This document shows, piece after piece, positions 6,086-11,627 of a stretch of 11,627 nucleotides of DNA (position 1 is its first letter; each line of letters starts with the position of its first letter). Below the pieces are notes generated by a model. That model was not told the DNA's origin. It ran no database searches and worked only from the letters and a program-made list of their open reading frames with translations. The DNA lies in assembly GCA_900553635.1 (NCBI GenBank), contig USDU01000060.1, forward strand, positions 1 to 11,627, given 5' to 3'. This DNA is from an uncultured Lachnospiraceae bacterium (GTDB taxonomy: Bacteria; Bacillota_A; Clostridia; Lachnospirales; Lachnospiraceae). The translations under genes were made by a program, and so were the position numbers.

Positions 6086-7285
6086 ATGCAATTAAAGACA
6101 TCCATCCTGGAATTTGAACGTTATGGTTCTGTCTATGATAAGCCTGTTTCTCCCGGAAACTCCGGCATGATCAGCCGCGATTTACATCTGATTGCCAAGC
6201 GCAGCCTCAATCAGGTCTATCATTTCGACTGCGAGGTCTGCCTGGAGCTGCAAAGCGGCATGGCTACCCTTGTGGTAGGCGAGTCCCTTGACACTGCGAA
6301 ACTGGAAGAGTTTGCCGTCCACCGCAATGTACGGCTGAAACCCGGACTGTACTGGAATCTCATCGCCGTCACTTCCAATATTACCTGCAAAATGATTGCC
6401 ACTACAGACTATAGCTACTCTCTGGAGACACTTCCCGCTTCCTATATGTTCCGTCGGATTCTCCCCCGCGTGCGTATCAGCGAGATTCTCGGCTATTACT
6501 ACAATATCCGGAATTCGGGCTACACCTTCAAGGGCGAGACTCATGGCTATTTTGAGCTGACCTACGTGGATCGGGGCGAGCTGATGACAGAGATAGACGG
6601 AAAGGAATATACGATTCGGGAAAAGGAGCTGATGATCTACGGACCTGGTCAGTTTCATAATCAGAATATCGCGGAAGGCCATTCCTGTTCCTATGTTACC
6701 ATTATTTTCGATATGGAAACCATCGTCTATGATGTAGAAAGCATCCATTACGAGCTCCTGTTAAATAAGGTATTCTCTTATGATAAGAAGATATATACCC
6801 TGATCAAGACCTTTGTAGCTGAGAGTACATCTGAGATTCCCTATATGAACAGCCTGATGCTCTGCCTGCTGCAGGAGACTGTCATCCGTCTGCTTCAGTC
6901 AGAATTTATCGGTCAGAAGTCTGATAAGCCAACGACCGTCGCCCGACAGCATTACGAAGACGAGCTTCTTGAAAAGGTGCTGGCTTACATTGACGAGACT
7001 ATCTACGAGCCAACTACTATTGCAGAGATTTGCCAGAAGTTCTCCATGTCCCGTTCCTCCCTGCAGATTCTGTTCAAGGAAAATATGGACATGCCGCCCA
7101 AGAAGTATATCAATGAGTTGAAGCTGGAGAAGAGCCGTCAGATGATCTGCGAGAATAAGTATACCATCAGCGAGATTGCTCTGATGCTGGGCTTCAATTC
7201 CATTCACTATTTTTCCAGGGCCTTTACTCAAAAGTATAACATGCCCCCCAGTGAGTATGCCAAAACCATTTACAAATCAAATTAA
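6086..7285 (+). CDS. AraC-family transcriptional regulator with a double sensor region
   Basis: A 399-residue protein ending in a typical AraC/XylS DNA-binding domain: first helix-turn-helix about 311-331 (TTIAEICQKFSMSRSSLQILF), second about 360-383 (TISEIALMLGFNSIHYFSRAF), then the family tail MPPSEY. A cupin-like ligand domain lies at about 148-215 (FELTYVDRGELMTEIDG, then IREKELMIYGPGQFHNQ). A further 115 or so residues at the N-terminus (with LKPGLYWNLIAVTS at 84-97) form a segment I do not recognise; ordinary AraC regulators of this build are about 280-300 residues, so this is an extra domain. It is placed between the two halves of the PTS/aga locus and divergent from IIBCD, so it is probably the local activator responding to the amino sugar or its phosphate. 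Ligand unknown. Start fixed by GGAGG seven bases... upstream of the ATG (6075-6079) and a near-consensus promoter. Confidence 0.9.
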   Translation: MQLKTSILEFERYGSVYDKPVSPGNSGMISRDLHLIAKRSLNQVYHFDCEVCLELQSGMATLVVGESLDTAKLEEFAVHRNVRLKPGLYWNLIAVTSNITCKMIATTDYSYSLETLPASYMFRRILPRVRISEILGYYYNIRNSGYTFKGETHGYFELTYVDRGELMTEIDGKEYTIREKELMIYGPGQFHNQNIAEGHSCSYVTIIFDMETIVYDVESIHYELLLNKVFSYDKKIYTLIKTFVAESTSEIPYMNSLMLCLLQETVIRLLQSEFIGQKSDKPTTVARQHYEDELLEKVLAYIDETIYEPTTIAEICQKFSMSRSSLQILFKENMDMPPKKYINELKLEKSRQMICENKYTISEIALMLGFNSIHYFSRAFTQKYNMPPSEYAKTIYKSN

Positions 7286-7294
7286 ATATTGTTA

Positions 7295-7337
7295 AAAAAC
7301 AGGAGGCTTTCTCATTTTAAGAAAGCCTCCTGTTTTT
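7295..7337. terminator. Bidirectional terminator between the regulator and yajC
   Basis: Perfect 17-bp stem (7295-7311 with 7321-7337) and a nine-base loop, with A-rich and T-rich flanks. It starts 10 bases after the regulator stop codon and ends 8 bases before the yajC stop codon at 7345, so it serves both converging transcripts. Confidence 0.92.
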
Positions 7338-7344
7338 ATACTTT

Positions 7345-7629
7345 TTAGTTTTCCAGAGACTGGATTGCAAACCGGGAAATCTTAATGACGGTTCCCTTTG
7401 CCACCTCGACATTGACTGTCTCGTCTTCGATTCCTACAACCTTACCATAGATACCTCCGGCGAACATCACCTGGCTTCCAATCTTCAGCTCCGTATGCAC
7501 CTCTGCAAGCTCGCCACGGCGCTTTTTTACATTTCTTGCGGAAATAATAGCCAATACCAGAGCAATGATGCCCATGATAAATGCCAGTGTAATGCAGGTC
7601 CATCCAATTACTTCCCAGTTAATACTCAT
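7345..7629 (-). CDS. YajC-like membrane protein in the PTS operon
   Basis: A 94-residue protein of the YajC family (SecDF-YajC accessory subunit of the Sec translocase): one N-terminal membrane helix (about 7-30), a basic patch (VKKRR, 34-38), then the family's soluble domain with GSQVMFAGGIYGKVVGIEDE (51-70) and VEVAKGTVIKISRFAI (74-89). It starts two bases after the IIA stop codon, so it is the last gene of agaS-IIA-yajC, not beside secD/secF or tgt where the housekeeping copy usually lies. From memory, streptococcal glycosaminoglycan PTS clusters also carry a YajC-like gene, so the link to mannose-family PTS recurs. A role in insertion or assembly of the IIC/IID permease, or as a small PTS accessory, is inference. 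The GAGG ahead of its ATG is inside the IIA coding end. Confidence 0.85.
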   Translation of the reverse strand: MSINWEVIGWTCITLAFIMGIIALVLAIISARNVKKRRGELAEVHTELKIGSQVMFAGGIYGKVVGIEDETVNVEVAKGTVIKISRFAIQSLEN

Positions 7630-7631
7630 AC

Positions 7632-8066
7632 TTAAATACCATCCTCTTCTGTGTCGTCGTTATGCTCGGCCAGTTCAAACCGGATGATGTAATCCTTTCC
7701 GGTGGGAATCAGAGCCTCTGCCATGTCAAGGGGGTTGTCATAGATACCCATGGACATGGAACCTTCAATCAGCATCGGCAGGTTGGAGCCTGCGATAACC
7801 TCAATCTTCTGCTCCGGTCTTGCGAACTTGCACTCTACCGCTGTCTTGAAGGGTGAGCCTCCTGCCAGGTCGGAAAGCACCAGTACGCCGTCACAGTCTT
7901 TCAGCTTATCGAAAGCCTGATTCAGGTTGTGCGCCAGAGTCTCCGTGGAGTGATCAGCCTCAAAATCCACATACTCGATATTCTCTGTATTGCCGGTAAT
8001 CAGACGCAGGCTGGAACCCAGTCCTGTGGCAAAGTGGCCGTGGCCGGTAATCAGTAATCCTACCAT
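7632..8066 (-). CDS. PTS mannose/fructose/sorbose family IIA component
   Basis: A 144-residue cytosolic subunit that takes phosphate from HPr and passes it to IIB. The N-terminus MVGLLITGHGHFATGL is the family signature, with His9 the expected phosphorylation site. LSDLAGGSPF (64-73) and GSNLPML (93-99) are the other conserved segments. It is a complete stand-alone IIA rather than a IIAB fusion. Start: ATG at 8064-8066 with GGAGG ten bases upstream. It follows agaS by 18 bases and precedes yajC by 2, so the three genes form one operon. As the only IIA here it should partner the IIB at 5391-5867. The acidic tail ends EEDGI, the same five residues that end IIC. Confidence 0.94.
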   Translation of the reverse strand: MVGLLITGHGHFATGLGSSLRLITGNTENIEYVDFEADHSTETLAHNLNQAFDKLKDCDGVLVLSDLAGGSPFKTAVECKFARPEQKIEVIAGSNLPMLIEGSMSMGIYDNPLDMAEALIPTGKDYIIRFELAEHNDDTEEDGI

Positions 8067-8084
8067 AATCTTTGTCCTCCGAAA

Positions 8085-9263
8085 TTATTTTACTGTGTAC
8101 GGATACAGGGTTACACCCTTAACCACACGGTTTACCTCACCTGTCGGGCAGGGGTTGTCCGGTGTGATGCCCAGAGACAGTGACTTCAGAACTGCCAGTG
8201 TCTGAGCGAAGGTGATGTAGTTGAAGCCGAGCAGTACATTCTCAAGAGACTGACCGATGTTCATCTCTACGGTATAGTCTACAAGACCTTTGACAGCTTC
8301 GCAAGGAGTATTCATAACTGCCACGATGCGGTTCTTCTTTCTCTGCGGTCCCATCTCCTTGAGCAGGTCGATTTCGTACTGTCTCTGGTACTCATTATCG
8401 CTTAAGTATACAACAGTCAATGTACGGTCGTCAATGATGGACTTCGGGCCATGACGGAAGCCAAGCGGTGTGTCGAACATGGTTGCTACCTTACCTGCGG
8501 TCAGCTCAAGCATCTTCAGAGCGGACTCCTGAGATACGCCCTTCAGACTTGCGGTTCCCAGGTATACGATACGATTGAAATCGAACTCGTCTACGATAGT
8601 CTGTGCAACAGTCCAGTTCTTATCCAGGAATACTTCGCCAGCTGCTGCGATCTTCTCAACTGCCTCGCAGATCTCATCCAGGCGATCCAGATTGAATGCC
8701 AGGTAAGTAGCCAGGTACATGTTGGAGAAGCTGGATGTCATAGCGAAGGACTGGTCATGGGTCTCCGGTGTCAGGTTGATAGCAAAGCAGTTGTGTCTGT
8801 CATTTGCCAGCTTGGAAAGAGTTCCCTCATGGTTGCAGGTCACGAACAGATGATACAGGTTTTTGCAGACTGCCTCGGCGTTCTCTACTGCGCCCAGGGA
8901 CTCCGGTGAATTTCCGGAACGTCCGAAGCTTACCAGAAGAGTCGGCTTGGTTGCGGAAAGGAAGCACTCCGGTGACGGAACCAGGTCTGTAGTTCCGAAG
9001 GACTTTACCTTATAATTATACTTCTGATTCAGCGCCTGATACAGAGAGTTTCCTACGAACTCGCTGGTGCCTGCTCCTGTCAGAACGATATCAAAATCCT
9101 CCTGCTTTACTACCTGATCGATGAATTTCTGAAGCTCGTCTTTGCATGCCTTGATCTGGGCGCAGGTCTTTCTCCAGGTAGACGGCTGCTGATGGATCTC
9201 AGTCAGAGTAAATGTAGAAGAAGTTTCTTTCATTTTTTCATCAGTTACATTGAAAATGGTCAT
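8085..9263 (-). CDS. agaS: AgaS, SIS-domain galactosamine-6-phosphate deaminase/isomerase
   Basis: A 392-residue cytosolic protein with two SIS (sugar isomerase) domains: about 57-160, with TGAGTSEFVGNSL (62-74) and SFGRSGNSPES (112-122), and about 228-365, with YLGTASLKGVSQESALKMLE (234-253). FRHGPKSIIDD (269-279) and the end GEVNRVVKGVTLYP (375-388) match Escherichia coli AgaS as I recall it. AgaS turns galactosamine-6-phosphate into tagatose-6-phosphate and ammonia. Its length fits AgaS (about 385 residues) rather than the shorter FrlB-type deglycases or GlmS with its glutaminase domain. Start: ATG at 9261-9263, eight bases after GGGAGG; an upstream reading to 9311 passes through that site and is rejected. 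Just before it is an overlapping ATG-TGA start-stop. It leads the agaS-IIA-yajC operon and is divergent from nagA. Confidence 0.9.
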   Translation of the reverse strand: MTIFNVTDEKMKETSSTFTLTEIHQQPSTWRKTCAQIKACKDELQKFIDQVVKQEDFDIVLTGAGTSEFVGNSLYQALNQKYNYKVKSFGTTDLVPSPECFLSATKPTLLVSFGRSGNSPESLGAVENAEAVCKNLYHLFVTCNHEGTLSKLANDRHNCFAINLTPETHDQSFAMTSSFSNMYLATYLAFNLDRLDEICEAVEKIAAAGEVFLDKNWTVAQTIVDEFDFNRIVYLGTASLKGVSQESALKMLELTAGKVATMFDTPLGFRHGPKSIIDDRTLTVVYLSDNEYQRQYEIDLLKEMGPQRKKNRIVAVMNTPCEAVKGLVDYTVEMNIGQSLENVLLGFNYITFAQTLAVLKSLSLGITPDNPCPTGEVNRVVKGVTLYPYTVK

Positions 9264-9341
9264 CACATTTTCCTCCCTTATTCTTATTTTGCTTTTTGTG
9301 GTTTCGGGCATACCTCATGTGGGGTTCCCTTATCTGACACC

Positions 9342-9371
9342 ATTATATAGCACACTGATTTCAAAAAACAA
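9342..9371 (-). promoter_or_regulatory. Putative promoter of agaS-IIA-yajC
   Basis: Minus strand: -10 TATAAT (9342-9347) with a weak -35 TTGTTT (9366-9371) at an 18-base spacing. The leader is about 70 bases. A TTTTAGT (minus strand, 9379-9385), similar to the core of the repeat before IIBCD but in the opposite orientation relative to the promoter, lies just upstream. Confidence 0.55.
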
Positions 9372-9431
9372 TACAGCTACTAAAACTCATAATCTTTCTT
9401 TTAAAAAATGCAAATTCATTTTAAAATCGGG

Positions 9432-9440
9432 TGCTATAAT
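9432..9440 (+). promoter_or_regulatory. Putative extended -10 promoter of nagA
   Basis: TGCTATAAT is a perfect extended -10 (TGn plus TATAAT) about 48 bases before the nagA start. No good -35 is found at 16-18 bases upstream. Two TTTTAAAA boxes (9399-9406 and 9419-9426), 20 bp apart, flank the -35 position. The ribosome binding site AGGAGGG is at 9471-9477. Confidence 0.6.
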
Positions 9441-9487
9441 AAGGATAGATTGCAACCTATGAAATAAAACAGGAGGGAATTTTTATT

Positions 9488-10627
9488 ATGTTGATTCAGA
9501 GTAAAAAGGTTTGGATTGCAGATCAGTTTATTGCGGCTGAACTTGAGATCGAGAATGGTAAGATTACAGAAGTTCTTCCTTACGGAAGCAAGCCGGCAGA
9601 CAAGGATTACGGCGATCTCCGTATCGTCCCCGGCTTCATGGACATCCACTGCCACGGTGCTTTCGGCTTTGACACCAACGACGCCAATGAAGAGGGCCTG
9701 CGCAACTGGACGAAAAACATCGTAACCGAAGGTGTTACCTCATTTCTGGCAACTACCATTACCCAGAGCGAGGAGGTTCTGACGAACGCCGTAGCCAATG
9801 TGGCGAAGGTCATGGACGAGGGTTACGAAGGCGCTGAAATTCTCGGCATCCATTTTGAGGGACCGTACCTGGATATGGTTTACAAGGGAGCTCAGCCGGA
9901 GCAATACATCGTAAAACCGACCATCGAGCAGTTTAAGCATTATCAGGAAGCTGCAAAGGGTCATATCAAATACATCACCATGGCTACCGAGACCGATGAG
10001 GATTTCGCCCTGACCCGTTATCTGACTGAGAACGGCGTGGTAGTCAGCATCGGACATTCCGCAGCCACCTACGAGCAGGCTGTTATGGCTTACGCACACG
10101 GCGCCCGTTCCATGACCCATGTATACAACGGCATGACTCCGTTCAAGCACCGCGACAACGGCCTAGTAGGCGCTGCTTACCGCCTGCGTACCATGTACGG
10201 CGAGATTATCTGCGACGGCAACCATTCCACACCGGCAGCCCTGAATAACTACTTCATGTCCAAGGGACCGGACTACAGCATCATGGTTTCCGATGCTCTG
10301 ATGGCGAAGGGTTCTCCGGCCGGAAGCAAATACATCTTCGGCGGAAATGAGATCATCATTTACGAGGACGGAAGCGCCCATCTGACCTCCACCGGCGGAC
10401 TGGCAGGCTCCACCCTGCGTCTGAATCAGGGACTCAGAATTCTGGTTGAGGAAGCTATGATTCCGTTTAATTATGCACTGAACGCATGCACCATCAACCC
10501 GGCGCGCTGCCTGGGTCTTGACGATCATAAGGGAGCTATCGGCGTAGGCTATGACGCGGACATCGTAGTTCTGGAAAAGGATTATACCGTGGCACAGACA
10601 TACTGCAAGGGTGAAGCACAGCTGTAA
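9488..10627 (+). CDS. nagA: N-acetylglucosamine/galactosamine-6-phosphate deacetylase
   Basis: A 379-residue amidohydrolase-superfamily metalloenzyme that removes acetate from N-acetyl-hexosamine-6-phosphate in the cytosol. Visible motifs: PGFMDIHCHGAFGFD (48-62, with the HxH metal site at 54/56), IHFEGPYL (121-128, metal ligand Glu124), GHSAAT (189-194, His190), THVYNGM (210-216, His211), ICDGNHSTP (241-249) and VSDAL (267-271, catalytic Asp269). Length is normal for the family. Start: ATG at 9488 behind AGGAGGG. NagA and AgaA cannot be told apart by motif; the divergent agaS gene and following kbaZ suggest GalNAc-6-phosphate is at least one substrate, so an agaA name would also be fair. It has its own extended -10 promoter and no visible terminator before kbaZ. 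Confidence 0.93.
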   Translation: MLIQSKKVWIADQFIAAELEIENGKITEVLPYGSKPADKDYGDLRIVPGFMDIHCHGAFGFDTNDANEEGLRNWTKNIVTEGVTSFLATTITQSEEVLTNAVANVAKVMDEGYEGAEILGIHFEGPYLDMVYKGAQPEQYIVKPTIEQFKHYQEAAKGHIKYITMATETDEDFALTRYLTENGVVVSIGHSAATYEQAVMAYAHGARSMTHVYNGMTPFKHRDNGLVGAAYRLRTMYGEIICDGNHSTPAALNNYFMSKGPDYSIMVSDALMAKGSPAGSKYIFGGNEIIIYEDGSAHLTSTGGLAGSTLRLNQGLRILVEEAMIPFNYALNACTINPARCLGLDDHKGAIGVGYDADIVVLEKDYTVAQTYCKGEAQL

Positions 10628-10655
10628 ATTCAGTTTATAATTGCTAACTTTTTGA

Positions 10656-10684
10656 TTGCATTTTTCAGTCACTATGATTATAAT
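10656..10684 (+). promoter_or_regulatory. Sigma-A promoter of kbaZ
   Basis: -35 TTGCAT (10656-10661), 17-base spacer, -10 TATAAT (10679-10684). It lies in the 111-base gap after nagA, where I see no terminator, so kbaZ can be made alone or by read-through from nagA. Confidence 0.7.
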
Positions 10685-10698
10685 AGGGCTGCATTTAT

Positions 10699-10722
10699 AC
10701 CGTTTATATTAACCGTTTATAT
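10699..10722 (+). repeat. Tandem ACCGTTTATAT repeat in the kbaZ leader
   Basis: Two identical 11-base copies of ACCGTTTATAT (10699-10709 and 10712-10722), 13 bp apart, lie between the predicted transcription start and the AAGGAGG ribosome binding site at 10723-10729. This position could act as a repressor site or affect translation; function unknown. Confidence 0.6.
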
Positions 10723-10738
10723 AAGGAGGATTATCACC

Positions 10739-11627
10739 ATGAAACACCCACTTCAGAAAATGATGGAAGACCGCAGAAACGGTATCAAAGCCGGCATTCC
10801 TTCCTACTGTACTGCCAATCCGCTGGTTCTTGAGACAGCACTGCGCCGCGCAAAGCTGCTTGGCCGTCCGGTGCTCATCGAGGCAACTGCCAATCAGGTA
10901 AACCAGTACGGCGGTTACACCGGAATGGTGCCGAAGGATTTCTATAAAATGGTTCTTGAGATGGCAGAGAAAATCGGCGTACCGGAAAACCAGATGATTC
11001 TGGCCGGCGACCACTTAGGACCGCTGACCTGGCAGAACCTGCCGGAGAAAGAAGCCATGGACAAGTCTATTGAACTGGTATATGAGTATGCCCGCGCAGG
11101 CTTCACCAAGATCCATCTGGACACCAGCATGAAGGTTGCCGACGATCCGGAAGGACTTCTTTCCACCGAAACCATCGCCCGCCGCGGCGCTATCCTTTAC
11201 AAGTCCGCTATGAAGGGCTATGAAGAACTGAAGGCGGAGAAACCGGACGCTATGCGCCCCGTTTTCGTTATCGGAAGCGAAGTTCCGATCCCGGGCGGCG
11301 CTCAGGAGGCTGAGGATACTCTGGCAGTTACCAGCCCGGACGCATTCCGCGACACCGTAGCTACTTACTGCCGTGTCTTCAAGGAGGAAGGCATCGAGGA
11401 TGGTATGAACGACGTCATCGCAGTCGTTGTACAGCCCGGCGTAGAATTCGGCGACGATCAGGTCTTCCTGTATGACCACGATGCAGCTGTAGACCTGTGT
11501 GCAGCATTGAAGGAATATCCGGAAGTATGCTTCGAGGGACATTCCGCAGACTACCAGAGTCCTCAGAGCCTTCGCAACATGTGCCAGGACGGCATCGCCA
11601 TCCTGAAGGTCGGCCCGGCCCTGACCT
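10739..11627 (+). CDS. kbaZ: Tagatose-1,6-bisphosphate aldolase accessory subunit (KbaZ/GatZ family), 3' end cut off
   Basis: The first 296 residues are visible; family members are about 420-430 residues, so roughly the last 130 are beyond the window. Recognisable segments: IPSYCTANPLVLETAL (20-35), LIEATANQVNQYGGYTGM (46-63), LAGDHLGPLTWQ (88-99), KIHLDTSM (124-131) and FVIGSEVPIPGGAQE near 176-190. GatZ/KbaZ proteins are needed for full activity and stability of the class II tagatose-bisphosphate aldolase GatY/KbaY, which makes dihydroxyacetone phosphate and glyceraldehyde-3-phosphate; they lack aldolase activity alone. Start: ATG at 10739-10741, nine bases after AAGGAGG. KbaZ and GatZ cannot be separated by these motifs; the aga neighbours favour the kba name. 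No kbaY or tagatose-6-phosphate kinase is visible; they may lie to the right. Confidence 0.9.
   Translation, partial: MKHPLQKMMEDRRNGIKAGIPSYCTANPLVLETALRRAKLLGRPVLIEATANQVNQYGGYTGMVPKDFYKMVLEMAEKIGVPENQMILAGDHLGPLTWQNLPEKEAMDKSIELVYEYARAGFTKIHLDTSMKVADDPEGLLSTETIARRGAILYKSAMKGYEELKAEKPDAMRPVFVIGSEVPIPGGAQEAEDTLAVTSPDAFRDTVATYCRVFKEEGIEDGMNDVIAVVVQPGVEFGDDQVFLYDHDAAVDLCAALKEYPEVCFEGHSADYQSPQSLRNMCQDGIAILKVGPALT

Noticed and set aside
6182..6748. Open frame opposite the AraC-type regulator
   Set aside because: Antisense shadow; no ribosome binding site or recognisable domain.
9264..9311. Longer AgaS start
   Set aside because: The extra 16 codons read through the GGGAGG site and the A/T-rich leader and are not part of the AgaS family.
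10163..11542. Minus-strand open frames under nagA and kbaZ
   Set aside because: Both are shadows of clearly conserved plus-strand enzymes.

Overview
This is a mid-GC bacterial window with strong AGGAGG-type ribosome binding sites, A/T-rich promoters of the sigma-A type and hairpin/T-run terminators. Together with the protein types (Clostridia-type class II fructose-bisphosphate aldolase, a purF-like gene of a kind seen in gut Clostridia, a DUF2752 membrane protein), this suggests a gut-type Firmicute, most likely a Lachnospiraceae member. The assignment is by pattern recognition only.

Left part (1-3700): a partial minus-strand gene of unknown function, a small DUF2752 membrane protein, class II fructose-bisphosphate aldolase (fba) with its own promoter and terminator, and divergently an amidophosphoribosyltransferase-like gene. 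That last protein keeps the PRPP loop and the iron-sulfur cysteines but lacks the N-terminal nucleophile cysteine and other glutaminase residues. Two strong hairpins separate it from the next block.

Central and right part (3703-11627): an amino-sugar phosphotransferase and catabolic locus, best read as N-acetylgalactosamine/galactosamine (aga-type) utilisation. One minus-strand operon encodes mannose-family PTS IIB-IIC-IID. A plus-strand AraC-family regulator is divergent from it. A second minus-strand operon encodes AgaS (SIS-domain galactosamine-6-phosphate deaminase/isomerase), PTS IIA and a YajC-like membrane protein. Divergent from agaS lie an N-acetyl-hexosamine-6-phosphate deacetylase (nagA/agaA) and, behind its own promoter, the start of a tagatose-bisphosphate aldolase subunit (kbaZ/gatZ), cut by the window end.

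Inferred pathway: the PTS imports and phosphorylates GalNAc (or GalN); NagA removes the acetyl group; AgaS converts galactosamine-6-P to tagatose-6-P with loss of ammonia; a kinase not in the window makes tagatose-1,6-bisphosphate; KbaZ with a class II aldolase catalytic subunit cleaves it. No kbaY is visible; the fba gene at the left is the only class II aldolase here. A direct repeat with 21-bp periodicity sits just upstream of the IIBCD promoter and is a candidate site for the AraC-type regulator.

No gene-free stretch exceeds about 240 bases. I saw no tRNA, rRNA, CRISPR, insertion sequence or attachment site.
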